Assembly (NCBI RefSeq): GCF_005952805.1
Contig: NZ_CP040709.1
Span: 868,001-932,000 of the forward strand
From: Inhella inkyongensis
Lineage (GTDB): Bacteria; Pseudomonadota; Gammaproteobacteria; Burkholderiales; Burkholderiaceae_C
Reading direction: 5' to 3'
Length of the DNA: 64,000 nucleotides
The position numbers were made by a program, and so were the translations under genes. This document shows positions 8,842 through 18,516 of this stretch, piece by piece (the stretch's first letter is position 1; each line of letters begins with the position of its first letter). The notes beneath the pieces are model-generated. The model ran no database searches. It was not told the origin of the DNA and was given only the letters and a program-made list of their open reading frames with translations.

Positions 8842-10095
8842 TCAGTGAGGGCGTCTTGCCTGCTCGTGTTCTTTGTCACCGGCCGAGAGCCAGAGTGCTG
8901 CAGCGCAGGCCGCGCCCAGCACGCTGGCCACGCCAAAGAACAGCATCATGGGCTCATAGCCGGCCGGATTCTGGGGGCCGGCGGCTGCGCGGTCGTTGAG
9001 CCAGCCCGCCACCAGATTGGCGCCGCTGATGCCGGCGTTCTGCGCCACCCACATCAGGCCGATGGCGGTGCCGAAGCGCTCTGGGCCGACGAGTTTGCTG
9101 GTCAGCGGCCACATCACCGCCGGCACCAAGGAGTAGCTGATGCCGATCAGCACCGTGGAGATCCACAGACTCCAATGTGTCAGGGCCAACACCGCCAGAG
9201 CCAGCGGCAGCAGCAGCGCTCCAAAAGCCAGGAAGGGGGCGTAGCGGCGCAGGCGGTCGCACAGCCAGCCGAAGGCCGGGGTGGCGAACACGGCGGCCAG
9301 ATAGACATAGCCATTCATGGCGCCGGCGGCGGCCAGGTCCAGGCCGTGCACGTGCTGGAAATACTTGATCGAGAAAGTGCTGCGGAAGGCCAGGATGACC
9401 GAATACCAAAGGACGCACAGGGCCAGCAGATACCAGTAAGCGCGGCCGAAGTGCAGCAGGTCGCGCCACTCAAAGCGTTCGGCGCTCGGGGCCGGGGCGC
9501 CCGGCGCCGGATGGCGGCGCGCAATGCCGGCGTAGACCAGAGCGGCGGCAAAGGCGGTGGCGGCACTGGCTGCGGCAATCATCAATGGCGGCTGCCAATT
9601 CTGGTAAGCCGAGGCGAACCAGGTCGGCGACATGTCGGCCGAGAACGAGCCCAGGCGCCCGATGGCCAGGGTCAGGCCCATGGCGAAGGCCACCTGGGCG
9701 CCAGCGAAGTACTGCGCCACGGCGGCCATGGTGGCGATGCCAAAGGTCTCGGCGCCGATGCCGAACAGCAGCCGGCCTGCGGCCATGACTTCAAAGCTGG
9801 GGCTGAAGGCGGTGAGCAGTGCACCGAGCAGGCAGACGCCGGCGGTTAGCACCGTCATCCGCGCGGCACCAAAGCGGTCCACCAGGATGCCGCCCACCAG
9901 GATCAGCACCACATTGGGCAGGCTGTAGATGGCGTTGAGCAGGCCGACCTGGGTGTCGCTGAAGCCGCGCTGCTGCTGCAGCAGATCGGCCACCGGGCCG
10001 ATCGAGTCGTAGACGTAGTAATTGCCGAACTGGGCAGCGGCCACCAGGGCGCAGACCAGCCAAGCGATGGTGGTGTTGGAACGGGTCGAGGTCAC
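8842..10095 (-). CDS. MFS transporter
   Basis: 417 residues with 12 predicted membrane helices. It has the MFS loop 2-3 signature in degenerate form (GGILVDRFGAARMTV), a second copy in the C-terminal half (FGWLCDRLRRYAPFLA), and a central cytoplasmic loop rich in Ala/Pro. Known relatives move nitrate, sugars or organic anions; the substrate cannot be read here. I chose GTG 10095 because GGGAG (10105-10109) sits 9 nt upstream. The longer frame to 10551 runs antisense into the PhoX gene and is spurious. It is 77 nt downstream of the PhoX gene on the same strand, so co-transcription is possible. Confidence 0.85.
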   Translation of the reverse strand: MTSTRSNTTIAWLVCALVAAAQFGNYYVYDSIGPVADLLQQQRGFSDTQVGLLNAIYSLPNVVLILVGGILVDRFGAARMTVLTAGVCLLGALLTAFSPSFEVMAAGRLLFGIGAETFGIATMAAVAQYFAGAQVAFAMGLTLAIGRLGSFSADMSPTWFASAYQNWQPPLMIAAASAATAFAAALVYAGIARRHPAPGAPAPSAERFEWRDLLHFGRAYWYLLALCVLWYSVILAFRSTFSIKYFQHVHGLDLAAAGAMNGYVYLAAVFATPAFGWLCDRLRRYAPFLAFGALLLPLALAVLALTHWSLWISTVLIGISYSLVPAVMWPLTSKLVGPERFGTAIGLMWVAQNAGISGANLVAGWLNDRAAAGPQNPAGYEPMMLFFGVASVLGAACAAALWLSAGDKEHEQARRPH

Positions 10096-10172
10096 GAATT
10101 GAAGCTCCCAAATCTCGCAGCGCGCCCGGGGCGCGAACCGGGCGCATTGTGGGTCTTGGGTTGAACGCCGGA

Positions 10173-12155
10173 TCAGGTGCCGATCAGTCCGCCGTCCTGC
10201 TTGCGAATCACCACCGTGGCCGAGCGCGGGCGGCCGCCGGCCGGGCTGGGCCAGCTGGAAAAGGCCATGGGGTGGGCGGGATCGCTGAGGTCGCCCGGGG
10301 TCTCGCCAGGGTGCTGGATGTTGACGAACATCGTGCGCCCGTCGGGCGTGATGTCGCAGCCGGTGATCTCGGCGCCCACCGGGCCAACCAGGAAGCGCCG
10401 CACCTCGCCGGTGCCGGGGTCGGCGGCCAGCATCATGTTGTTGCCCAGCTTCACCAGTTCTTTGGGACCCAGGGCGCCCGCGCTCGGGTCCTTCTTCAGG
10501 AACTCGACGCCCGGTCCCATGTCGGCGCTGCTCATGTCGGTCTGGATCCACAGCACGCCGCGTGCGTCAGCAAACAGACCATCGGGACAGGCAAAGGCAT
10601 CGCCCTTCATCTGGCCGCGGGCCTCGGTACGCTCGGCCTGGGGGTCGCCGGCCAGCACGAAGTGCGACCAGCTGAAGCGTTCTGCATGGAAGTCACCTTC
10701 TTCCTTCCAGCGGATGATGTGGCCGCCCACATTGTTGGCGCGCGGGTTGGCGGCATCCACGCCCGGACGCCCCGGGGCGCCGCGCTGGCTGTTGTTGGTC
10801 AGCGTGCAATAGACGTGGCCCTGCGGGTCAACGGCAATCCACTCGGGTCGGTCCATCTTGGTGGCGCCCAGCAGATCACTGGCCTGGCGGGTCTTGATCA
10901 GAACCTCACCCTGGTCGGCAAAGCCGTTGGCCGCGGTCAGCGGGCCTTGGCCATGCACCAGCGGCAGCCAGCGGCCGCGGCCGTCGGCGTCAAAGCGTGC
11001 CACGTAGAGGGTGCCGTGGTCCAGCAACTCGGCATTGGCCTTGGGGCCGCCGGGCTGCATGGCGTCGCGGCTGACGAATTTGTAGATGTACTCGAAGCGG
11101 GCGTCCTCGCCCGAATACACCACGGCGCGACCATCCTTGCAAAGCGCCACGGTGGCACCTTCGTGCGCGGCACGTCCCATGGCCGTGCGCTTGACGGGGG
11201 CGGCCTGCGGGTCGCTGGGGTCGAGCTCGACGATCCAGCCAAAGCGATGCGGCTCGTTGGGGTGGGCGGCGGCGTCGAAGCGTTCGTCGTGCTCAACCCA
11301 GCGGTAGCCCCATTGCTCGCCGGCGCGCAGGCCCCAGCGCTGCTCATGGGCATTCGGCCGGTTGGGGCCGCGGAAGTAGCCGATGAAGTTCTCTTCACCG
11401 GACAGAAAGCTGCCCCAGGGCGTGCGGCTGGCGGCGCAGTTGCTCAGGGTGCCCAGCACGCGGCGTCCGCTGGGGTCGTGGGCGGTGCGCATCAATGGGT
11501 GTCCGGCCGCCGGGCCGTTCACCTGGCAGGGTGTGTTGGCCGTGACGCGGCGGGCGAAGCGCGAGGGACGCACCACGGCCCACTGACTCTCTGCGTTTTG
11601 CTCGATTTCGATCACGGAGAAGCCATGCGCGGCTTGGCTCTTGGCCACCTTCTCTGGCGTCCAGTCCTTGCCGCCATCGCTGAACAGCAGGCCATGGTCG
11701 GCGTACTCGTGGTTCATGCACAGCAGGCCACGGCGTGAGCCATCGAGCGGGAAGTAGGCCATGCCATCGTGGTGCATGCCCATCTGCACGGCTTGGTCGG
11801 CGGCGCTGTTGCTGGCGTCGGGCTTGAAGGCCGGTTGCGCGCCAGCCACGCCGATGGGGTCACCCCAGGGGGCGATGACCTGGGTCAGATAGCCCTCGGG
11901 CACGCGCACCGCATCGACTTCGCCCAAGGCAACACTTTTGAAGCCCAGCAAGGGGGCACGAACGCCGGTGCTCGCGCAGCCGCTCAGCAGCGCCGTGAGG
12001 GCGCCACCTTGCACCGCCAAGGGACTGAGCAGACCCGCCACCGCGCTGGCCAGGCCGCCGCGCAGCAGCTGCCGGCGCGCGGTGGGGCTCACCGAATGAA
12101 TGTCGGTGTTGTCCGAGCCATTGCTGGCCTCCATCGTGCTGAAGTCTTTGGCCAT
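10173..12155 (-). CDS. PhoX-like phosphatase (DUF839 family)
   Basis: 660 residues. A twin-arginine-like leader (ARRQLLRGGL) precedes a hydrophobic stretch, then SGCAST, followed by the DUF839/PhoX beta-propeller: MHHDGMAYFPL, LLCMNHEY, WGSFLSGEENF, DARGVLWIQTD and NIQHPGE are the family's metal/substrate motifs. PhoX enzymes are Tat-exported, calcium/iron-dependent phosphatases releasing phosphate from organic esters. ATG 12155 is preferred to an in-frame TTG at 12173. No Pho box was identified upstream. Confidence 0.88.
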   Translation of the reverse strand: MAKDFSTMEASNGSDNTDIHSVSPTARRQLLRGGLASAVAGLLSPLAVQGGALTALLSGCASTGVRAPLLGFKSVALGEVDAVRVPEGYLTQVIAPWGDPIGVAGAQPAFKPDASNSAADQAVQMGMHHDGMAYFPLDGSRRGLLCMNHEYADHGLLFSDGGKDWTPEKVAKSQAAHGFSVIEIEQNAESQWAVVRPSRFARRVTANTPCQVNGPAAGHPLMRTAHDPSGRRVLGTLSNCAASRTPWGSFLSGEENFIGYFRGPNRPNAHEQRWGLRAGEQWGYRWVEHDERFDAAAHPNEPHRFGWIVELDPSDPQAAPVKRTAMGRAAHEGATVALCKDGRAVVYSGEDARFEYIYKFVSRDAMQPGGPKANAELLDHGTLYVARFDADGRGRWLPLVHGQGPLTAANGFADQGEVLIKTRQASDLLGATKMDRPEWIAVDPQGHVYCTLTNNSQRGAPGRPGVDAANPRANNVGGHIIRWKEEGDFHAERFSWSHFVLAGDPQAERTEARGQMKGDAFACPDGLFADARGVLWIQTDMSSADMGPGVEFLKKDPSAGALGPKELVKLGNNMMLAADPGTGEVRRFLVGPVGAEITGCDITPDGRTMFVNIQHPGETPGDLSDPAHPMAFSSWPSPAGGRPRSATVVIRKQDGGLIGT

Positions 12156-12260
12156 GGGGTGATGGGTCGACAAAAAAAGGGCGGATCTTGGGGCTTGGCT
12201 GTGAAGAGAGTGTGACAGCCGCGACGTGGCCTCGCTTCGTGTGAACAGGCCCTAGTGCTC

Positions 12261-13427
12261 TTAGCGCCCCCAGCGCAACAGCTTCCCGCTGTCCGTCAGC
12301 ACCCACACCGCCCCATCGGCCGCGATGTCCACATCGCGCACCCGCTCCCCCGTGAACACCGTGCTGCGCGCCGTCACCTGGTTGCCGTTCAACTCCAGCC
12401 GCCACAGCGCCTGGCCGGCCAGGGCACCCATCAGCAGGTGGCCGCGCCACTCGGGGAACATGGCGCCCTCGTAAAACACCAGATTGCTGGGCGCGATCGA
12501 GGTCGGTACCCAGTAGCTCAGCGGTTCCTCGTAGAGCGGCGCATGCACGCCGCCGCCGATGCGGCAGGCCTCACCCACCGGATCGCCGTAGTTGCAGCCA
12601 TAGCTTTTGAGCGGCCAGCCGTAGTTGCGTCCGGCGCGCGCGATGTTGACTTCATCGCCACCCTGCGGGCCGTGCTCGCTGACCCAGAGCTCGCCCGTCC
12701 CCGGGCGCAGGGCCGCACCCTGCGGATTGCGGTGGCCGATGCTCCACAAGCCTGGGGCGCCGCCGGCAAACACGGGGTTGCCTGTGGGCAGGCTGCCGTC
12801 GCGCTGGATGCGCACGACCTTGCCCAGATGGCTGGCCACATCCTGCGCCGGGCTGCCCTGTTGGCGCTCGCCCAGGGTGATGAAGAGGGTCTTGTCGCGG
12901 CCAAACACCAGACGCGAGCCAAAGTGGCCGCTGCCTGTGATCTTGGGCGCCTGGCGGAACAGCACGGTGGCGGCGCCCAGGCGGTCGTTCTCCAGCCGGG
13001 CCCGGGCCACCGCCGTGCCACTCAGGCTGCCCTGGGCCTCGCTATAGCTCCAGTACACATAGGGCTGGCCGGCGTTGAAGTCGGGGTCCACCGCCACATC
13101 CAGCAGGCCGCCCTGGCCAGCGGATTGCACGGCGGGCAGACCGCTGAGTTCGCTGCGGGTGCGCGCGTCGGCACTGAGGAGCCACAGCCGTCCGCCCCGT
13201 TCGGTCAGCAGCCAGCGCCCATCGGGTAAGCGGGCCAGGGCCCAGGGGGATTGCAGATCACTGCGCAGGGTGCTGAGTTGGGCTGGGTCAGGGGCTGGAG
13301 CCGGAGCGGGGGCCGGCGCCGGAGCGGGGGCCGGCGCCGGGGGAGGAGGTGCGGCGGCATCGCCACCGCCCCCGCAGGCGCTCAGAAGCAAGAGACCGAT
13401 CGACAGGGGCAGTGCAGGCTTGTTCAT
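12261..13427 (-). CDS. PQQ-dependent aldose sugar dehydrogenase-like lipoprotein
   Basis: 388 residues. It has a lipoprotein signal (LLLLSACGGGG, Cys18), then a Pro/Ala linker containing an 18-nt tandem duplication (near 13305-13340), then the six-bladed propeller of the glucose/sorbosone dehydrogenase family: SPWALARLPDGRWLLTERGG, GGLLDVAVDPDF, GHRNPQG, SEHGPQGGDEVN and NYGWP. Relatives oxidise aldoses in the periplasm with PQQ. A PQQ synthesis operon is not in the window. Confidence 0.88.
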   Translation of the reverse strand: MNKPALPLSIGLLLLSACGGGGDAAAPPPPAPAPAPAPAPAPAPAPDPAQLSTLRSDLQSPWALARLPDGRWLLTERGGRLWLLSADARTRSELSGLPAVQSAGQGGLLDVAVDPDFNAGQPYVYWSYSEAQGSLSGTAVARARLENDRLGAATVLFRQAPKITGSGHFGSRLVFGRDKTLFITLGERQQGSPAQDVASHLGKVVRIQRDGSLPTGNPVFAGGAPGLWSIGHRNPQGAALRPGTGELWVSEHGPQGGDEVNIARAGRNYGWPLKSYGCNYGDPVGEACRIGGGVHAPLYEEPLSYWVPTSIAPSNLVFYEGAMFPEWRGHLLMGALAGQALWRLELNGNQVTARSTVFTGERVRDVDIAADGAVWVLTDSGKLLRWGR

Positions 13428-13536
13428 CGCCCCACTCTAGAAGGGGCGGGTCGCGGCATGGGTAAGCAATTACTGCGCGGCGCTCTCCCGTCAATCGGCG
13501 CGTGCTGCGCTGGATCGTGCTGTCGCAAAGACCGAT

Positions 13537-14241
13537 TTAGGTCGTCATCAATTGCGACAAATGCGCCTCGGGGTCGCCGGCAAAGAGGCGCGCGGCCCAG
13601 TCCTGTTCGCGCTGCTGCACCGTCCCCAGGAACTCAGAGGCCCCTTGCATGCCGCGAAAGGTGTCGAAGCCGCATTCCAAAAAGCGCTGCAGATCGGCCA
13701 GGCCGGCGGCGCTGGCCGGGCCGCGCATCATGCGCAGGGCGTGGCGCAGCAGGGGTTTGCGGGTGTAGAGGTCCAGGGCCTGGCCCACGCCCAGGGTCAG
13801 ATCGATCTGGCGGGCGCGCGCCTCGGGCTGGCCGCAGGCCTGCCAGGCCTGCACATAGTGGGCTGCGGTGCTGGCGTCAAAGTGGCGCGCCATCTGGGTG
13901 TCCAGGGCTTCCGAGAGCGCATGCAGGCGCGCCAGCTGCAGCACGGTGCCCACCACCTCGGCCGGGAACAGGCGCACCAGCGGCCGCACGATGCGTTTGA
14001 ACTGGGCGTCGCGGCGGCTGAAGTCGGTGGGTCCGTACAGCTCATCCAGAAAGAAACAGGCGGCGCCGGCATAGCGCGGGTGCGCCAGCAGATCGGCGTA
14101 GCCCAGCCGAAAGCGCTGCTGCTGGAATTGCTTCAGGGCCAGCACCCGCTGCTTCAGTGCAGCGTCGGCCTCGCGCAGCGCGCGCTCGGCCTCCACGCGC
14201 GCCAGGCAGTCCAGGATCTCTTCGCCTTCCTTGCCCACCAT
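13537..14241 (-). CDS. Conserved hypothetical protein with FFLEELY-type motif
   Basis: 234 residues, cytoplasmic and mostly alpha-helical, with no signal peptide. It contains CFFLDELYGPTDFSRRDAQF near residue 63, the variant that names the FFLEELY-motif family. No function is known for this family. It is 14 nt downstream of the periplasmic solute-binding protein gene on the same strand, so the two may be co-expressed. Confidence 0.75.
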   Translation of the reverse strand: MVGKEGEEILDCLARVEAERALREADAALKQRVLALKQFQQQRFRLGYADLLAHPRYAGAACFFLDELYGPTDFSRRDAQFKRIVRPLVRLFPAEVVGTVLQLARLHALSEALDTQMARHFDASTAAHYVQAWQACGQPEARARQIDLTLGVGQALDLYTRKPLLRHALRMMRGPASAAGLADLQRFLECGFDTFRGMQGASEFLGTVQQREQDWAARLFAGDPEAHLSQLMTT

Positions 14242-14255
14242 CGAAACGAATCCTC

Positions 14256-15035
14256 TTACTTGAACTGTTCAACCAGGCGGCGGTAGTCGGCGGACTCTCG
14301 AACCTGGGCAATCGTGGACCAGATCAGCTGGGCCTGATCCGGCCGCCTGGCGTAATAGGCCTTGGAGAAGACCAGGAAGTAGGGCTTCTCCACCAAGGGG
14401 GGCTGCACCCGCTCGATCGCCGCCGCGAACTCGGGGTTTTGCTGCAATTGGGCGTCGCCTTCCTGGGTCTGCAAGGCCACTGCCACCACCCAGCCGTTCA
14501 GTAGCTTTTGCAGATTGCCGTCGGTCTTGCGGTTGCCCTCATCCACCGTGGCGCCAAGCTGGCGCAACTGGGCGGCCACCGAGAAGCCGGTCTGCGCCCC
14601 CACGGGCCCGTTCACCTTCAGGGCGCGGCCATCCCACTGCACGGCACTGCCTTTGCGGCGAAACAGGCTGTAGCTCTCGGTGAGCAGGCGCTTGTCCAGG
14701 TCTGGCTGGGCGCCCAACATGGGGTAGGTCACGCCATCGGCCGCACGCTCGGCGCTGTAGCTGGCCTTATAGGCCGCATCGACCTGGCCGCTGACCAGCT
14801 CGAGCAGGCAGCGCTTCCAGGGCTTGGGTTCAATTCGAAACAGTCCGTTGACGCGCAATTCGACGCGCCGCATCAGCAGCACGGCCAGGCCGGGGCGGTC
14901 ATTGAAGTGCCAGGGGTAGGACTCGTCGTCGCCGGTGCAGACTCGCAGCTCCAGGGGCTCGGTGTTCTCGGCCGCACCCAGTGGCAGGGCGGTGGCAAAC
15001 AGCAGGGCGGCACACAGGCGGCTGGCGACGTTCAT
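14256..15035 (-). CDS. Periplasmic solute-binding protein (SBP family 3-like)
   Basis: 259 residues with a signal peptide (ATALPLGAAEN). The mature part has the two-lobed layout of amino-acid-type binding proteins (ELRVCTGDDESYPWHF at the first strand, ISGQVDAAYK-like segment, VGAQTGFSV hinge). No ABC permease or ATPase is adjacent. In this lineage many such stand-alone proteins act as sensors or have unknown ligands. It is divergent from the LAS peptidase gene. Confidence 0.75.
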   Translation of the reverse strand: MNVASRLCAALLFATALPLGAAENTEPLELRVCTGDDESYPWHFNDRPGLAVLLMRRVELRVNGLFRIEPKPWKRCLLELVSGQVDAAYKASYSAERAADGVTYPMLGAQPDLDKRLLTESYSLFRRKGSAVQWDGRALKVNGPVGAQTGFSVAAQLRQLGATVDEGNRKTDGNLQKLLNGWVVAVALQTQEGDAQLQQNPEFAAAIERVQPPLVEKPYFLVFSKAYYARRPDQAQLIWSTIAQVRESADYRRLVEQFK

Positions 15036-15113
15036 GGCGACTCCCCTTGGTCATGGGCCGGATCATCGCTGAAGGCTACAGTGCCGCCCCTTCTCGATGC
15101 CTTGGGAACCGCC

Positions 15114-16580
15114 GTGCGCTTGCTGCCCTGTCTTTCGCTCGTCTTGTTTTGCCTGCCCGCCGCCGCCAACGATGGCCGCAACCGCTACGAGCAGGGCCTG
15201 GCCGCCGAGCTGGTGCACTGGCACGCCCCCGTCTCGGCCCAGGGCGGCTACCGTGTGCTGGCCGAAGACATGGCGGGTGGCGCCGATGGTGATCCGGCCT
15301 ATCGCTGGGTCAACCGTCACGCGCTGGCGCTGACGCGATGGGCCAGCCATCGCACCGTGCAGCAGCTCGGCTTGGCGCCCTTGCCCTATCCGGTGTTTGA
15401 TTTGGCCTCGGAGAACGCCGACACGCCGCTGCAGATCACCGACCAGGGTGCGCGCGGCCGGCACCCGGGGGGCTCGCACGACGGTGGATACAACCTCGAC
15501 CTGGGCTATTACATGACCAGCGAGCAGGGCAAGCTGGAGCGCCCCGATTACGCCGCCTGCACCGAGCACCATCGCCCCAAGGCCGATGGCGGGTGGGAGG
15601 ACGCCCATCAGTGCACCGGCCCGGCCGACCGCCTGGATACGCCGCGCCAGACCCTCTTCCTGCTGGAGTTGCTGCGCGTGCATCGCGAGCGCTTTGGTTC
15701 GCAGCTGATCGAGGCCATCGGCATCGACGCCCAGGTGCGCGCGGCGGTGCTGGCCCAGGCGCGAGCTTGGGGCTTGCGCCGGCAACACGGCAGCAGCGCC
15801 GCGGCGGTGGCCGAGCTGGACCGCCTGTTCGCCTCCAGTCCCTACGAGGGCTGGGCCACCTCGCACCACCACCACATCCATCTGCGTCTGCGTCCGTTGG
15901 ATCCCAGCGGGCCGCATCGCGAGGCCCTGCGCGCGTTGCTGGAGCAGGACCGCGACCTCGAAGCCCGCCTGCTGGCCGCGCCGGACGCCGAGGCCGGCGG
16001 CGCCCAGGCCGGCTGTGCCTTGCTCACCGAGCTGAGTTCCTATGCGCTGAACCGCACCGTCAGCCTGCGCCTGCACGGCGCGGCCTGCAAGCTGCAGAGC
16101 GGCTCGCTGCGCTTTCGCTGGGCCGGTGGCGACTGGCAAGCCCCACGCGACCCCTTGCAGCCGCGTTTCCACGCCCTGCCAGCGGCGGCCGGCGCCAGCT
16201 CCTCGACTGCGCTGGCCGAGGCCGCTTTCACCCTCGCTGACGGCCGAATCGTGCAGCTGCGTCGCAACGTGGCCTTGCCGGCGCAACCCGGCTGGCTGCG
16301 CGTGCGGGCCGAGCCGCGCGACTTCGTGGCCCAGGTTCAGCCGGACGGCGAGGCGCGGCTGCTGCGGGTGGACTTTCCGCCCGCGCACCGCGTGTTGATC
16401 GACAAGCTCGAATTGGTGCTGCGCCGCGCGGGTTCGGCCACGCTGGAGCGCCTGCCCATCCATCCGGCCCAGCCGCAGTTGCGCCTGCCCGAGGGGGAGG
16501 GGCAGGCGCGCATCGAGTTGCTCGAAGTGGAGGTCGGCCTGTCGCGCCGGATTCGCTGGCGTCTGCCCGTGGGTTTCTGA
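15114..16580 (+). CDS. Exported LAS-type zinc metallopeptidase (MepA-like) with C-terminal beta-rich region
   Basis: 488 residues. Signal peptide ends AAAND. The zinc site of LAS (M15/M74) peptidases can be read: SHDGGYNLD gives H122 and D129, and SHHHHIHLRL gives the His cluster at 251-256. MepA enzymes cut meso-DAP cross-links in murein, so a cell-wall substrate is likely. About 200 extra residues follow the peptidase domain; they look beta-rich and may bind substrate. GTG 15114 has GGGA 7 nt upstream and begins the signal peptide; an in-frame GTG 15081 is possible. Confidence 0.78.
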   Translation: MRLLPCLSLVLFCLPAAANDGRNRYEQGLAAELVHWHAPVSAQGGYRVLAEDMAGGADGDPAYRWVNRHALALTRWASHRTVQQLGLAPLPYPVFDLASENADTPLQITDQGARGRHPGGSHDGGYNLDLGYYMTSEQGKLERPDYAACTEHHRPKADGGWEDAHQCTGPADRLDTPRQTLFLLELLRVHRERFGSQLIEAIGIDAQVRAAVLAQARAWGLRRQHGSSAAAVAELDRLFASSPYEGWATSHHHHIHLRLRPLDPSGPHREALRALLEQDRDLEARLLAAPDAEAGGAQAGCALLTELSSYALNRTVSLRLHGAACKLQSGSLRFRWAGGDWQAPRDPLQPRFHALPAAAGASSSTALAEAAFTLADGRIVQLRRNVALPAQPGWLRVRAEPRDFVAQVQPDGEARLLRVDFPPAHRVLIDKLELVLRRAGSATLERLPIHPAQPQLRLPEGEGQARIELLEVEVGLSRRIRWRLPVGF

Positions 16581-16646
16581 TTCCCTGTCATCGCGCTTCA
16601 ACACGCGGCCGCTAGGCTGCCGCCCTTTTCAAGACCTGTTCGAGTC

Positions 16647-17264
16647 ATGTGGACCGTCCTGCGCTGCGCTGCGCTCCTCACCTTTCTAGGCCTATCGACC
16701 GCCCACGCTCAGTCGGAGGCACCGTCCCCCCTGAGCGACGCTGAGCGGGTGCGCCGCGATGCCAGCAAGGTATTCAGCTTCATCAAGCAGCAGGCCGCGA
16801 AGCGTGTCGAGCCCACGCGAGTCGCCGAGCCGCGCACGGCCAGCGCGCCGGCTGAGGCGCCGGTGCAGCGCAAGACATTGAAGGCGGGCGTGTCGCAACA
16901 GCTCCGCTTGGCGGCCGACGAGGCCGAGGGCCTTGAGGCGCCAGCCGCGGCAGCGGAGCTGAGCGGTGGCTTGGCCACGGCCCCGCAGGCTTTGGCCATC
17001 GAGGCGGAGGCCGCCGAGCCGCGCTTGATTGAGTTCGTGCAGCCCGAGCTCTCACCCGCCTTGCAGGCCAGCCTGGGCGGCCGTGCGCCGCGCGTGGTGC
17101 TGACGCTGCTGATCCAGCCCAGCGGCAAGGTGGAGTTGGCGCGCGCCGAGGGCGGTGTGCCGCGCCGCATTGCCCAGGTGGCCGAGCGGGCTGCGCAGCA
17201 ATGGCGTTTCGAGCCCGGCTCGGGACAACGCGAGGTTCAGGTTGAAGTGCTGTTCCAGCTGTGA
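16647..17264 (+). CDS. Exported protein with TonB C-terminal-like domain
   Basis: 205 residues. The N-terminus is a cleavable signal peptide (STAHAQSE) rather than a TonB membrane anchor. The middle is Ala/Glu-rich and low complexity. The end (EFVQPELSPALQ, RVVLTLLIQPSGKVELARA, AAQQWRFEPG, EVQVEVLFQL) fits the beta-alpha-beta fold of the TonB C-terminal domain. Without a transmembrane anchor it is unlikely to transduce energy and may be a periplasmic structural or cell-wall-contacting protein. Confidence 0.7.
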   Translation: MWTVLRCAALLTFLGLSTAHAQSEAPSPLSDAERVRRDASKVFSFIKQQAAKRVEPTRVAEPRTASAPAEAPVQRKTLKAGVSQQLRLAADEAEGLEAPAAAAELSGGLATAPQALAIEAEAAEPRLIEFVQPELSPALQASLGGRAPRVVLTLLIQPSGKVELARAEGGVPRRIAQVAERAAQQWRFEPGSGQREVQVEVLFQL

Positions 17265-17267
17265 TGC

Positions 17268-17672
17268 TCAGTCCAACTCAGCGCGTGCGGCCGGCTCAAA
17301 ACAGGTGATCTCGAAGGAGTTGCCGTCCGGGTCGTTGAAGTAAAAGGACAGCGACTCCCCGTGGTCGGAGAGCTTGGGCATGCGGCCCAGCAAGGCGCCC
17401 AAGTGGCGCCGCCAGGCGCTGAAGCCCGCGGCGTCCACCCGCAGCGCCACCGTGGACAGTCGGCCCGCGCCGGGGCGTTCAAACAGGGCCAGATGCAGCA
17501 CACCGGCCGGGTCGCTGAGTGTCAGCGGGCCGCCGGGCGCTTCGGCCCAGTGGGCCAGCTCTTGCACGATCTGCAGGCCCAGGGCCTGGGCATACCAGGC
17601 GGTGGCGGCGGCGCGGTTCTGCACATGCACGTGCAGGTGGTCGATGGCTTGGAAGCGGGGCAGGGCGGTCAT
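17268..17672 (-). CDS. VOC (glyoxalase/bleomycin-resistance) family protein
   Basis: 134 residues with one paired beta-alpha-beta-beta-beta VOC module duplicated: IDHLHVHVQNRAAATAWYAQALGL and YFNDPDGNSFEIT. Possible metal ligands are the His residues of the first strand and the Glu of SFEIT. These small dimeric proteins include lyases, dioxygenases and antibiotic-binding proteins, and sequence alone does not show which. It ends 4 nt from the convergent TonB-like gene. Confidence 0.82.
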   Translation of the reverse strand: MTALPRFQAIDHLHVHVQNRAAATAWYAQALGLQIVQELAHWAEAPGGPLTLSDPAGVLHLALFERPGAGRLSTVALRVDAAGFSAWRRHLGALLGRMPKLSDHGESLSFYFNDPDGNSFEITCFEPAARAELD

Positions 17673-17724
17673 TCAGCGGTCCAGATGGCAAAAGGGACCG
17701 CGACGATGCAAGTTCAAGTGCGCT

Positions 17725-18384
17725 TCAAGTCAAGCCTGTTGCCACTGTCAGTAGGCGATAGCCATAGTCGCGGTCGACCTGGGCGACAAGATCGGCATGG
17801 CGCTGCAGCGGCCGCACATGCAGGCCGTAGTCGGCCAATTCGGCGGGGATGCGGCGGACGGCCTCGGCGGCGTCCATCCCGCGCTTGCCTTGGTTGGCCT
17901 GGGCGCGCAGTTGGGCCAGCTCCGCATCGTCACCATCGAGGAAGAGACTGAGCGTGAGGTGCGGGCGCAGCGCGGCCGCGAGCGCATGGATGCCTTCGAT
18001 GACGATCAGCTCTGCCGGCTCGATGCGGCGCGCTTCATCGAGCTGCCGGCCGAGGCGATTGCAGTAGGGGCGTACGTCCACGCCCAAGCCTTGGCGCAGC
18101 TGCGCCACCGTTTGCGCCAGCCCCGCTTCGTCCAGACTGCGCGGGTCGTAGCCGCTGAGCCCCAGGGCTTGGCGCTGTGGGCGCGGCAGCAAAAAGGAAT
18201 CGGTGGAAAAGCCGTCTGCGTGCCAGCCGCGCTGGCGCAGCGCCTCGATCAAGCCGGCGGCCAAGGTGGTCTTGCCGGTGTCGGCCCAGCCGCACAGGGC
18301 CAGCACTTGGGGGCCTGAAGTGCGGGGTGCCGGCAAGGCACGGATCAGGTGATCGATCAGGCCCTGTGTATTTTGCGGATTCAT
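17725..18384 (-). CDS. P-loop kinase of the uridine kinase/phosphoribulokinase type
   Basis: 219 residues. The Walker A motif is GWADTGKTTLA. It is followed by the DGFSTDSFLLP segment, which matches the substrate-binding Asp region of uridine-kinase-like NMP kinases, and by ELIVIEGIHAL as a Walker B-like strand. It is shorter and more divergent than true Udk, and the phosphorylated metabolite is unknown. Confidence 0.72.
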   Translation of the reverse strand: MNPQNTQGLIDHLIRALPAPRTSGPQVLALCGWADTGKTTLAAGLIEALRQRGWHADGFSTDSFLLPRPQRQALGLSGYDPRSLDEAGLAQTVAQLRQGLGVDVRPYCNRLGRQLDEARRIEPAELIVIEGIHALAAALRPHLTLSLFLDGDDAELAQLRAQANQGKRGMDAAEAVRRIPAELADYGLHVRPLQRHADLVAQVDRDYGYRLLTVATGLT

Positions 18385-18516
18385 CTCAGCATGCGCGTGC
18401 CAAAAGGGGCGCGCATTCTGGACTTTGAACCTACCGGCGGCATTGCGAGGATTTGCAACGCAGCCATGCGCCCGAAGTGCCCGCCATGCCGACCCCGGTT
18501 ATTTGCGGATAGGTTC

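Noticed and set aside
12156..12173. TTG start at 12173 for the PhoX-like gene
   Set aside because: ATG 12155 gives the expected leader and no Shine-Dalgarno supports the TTG.
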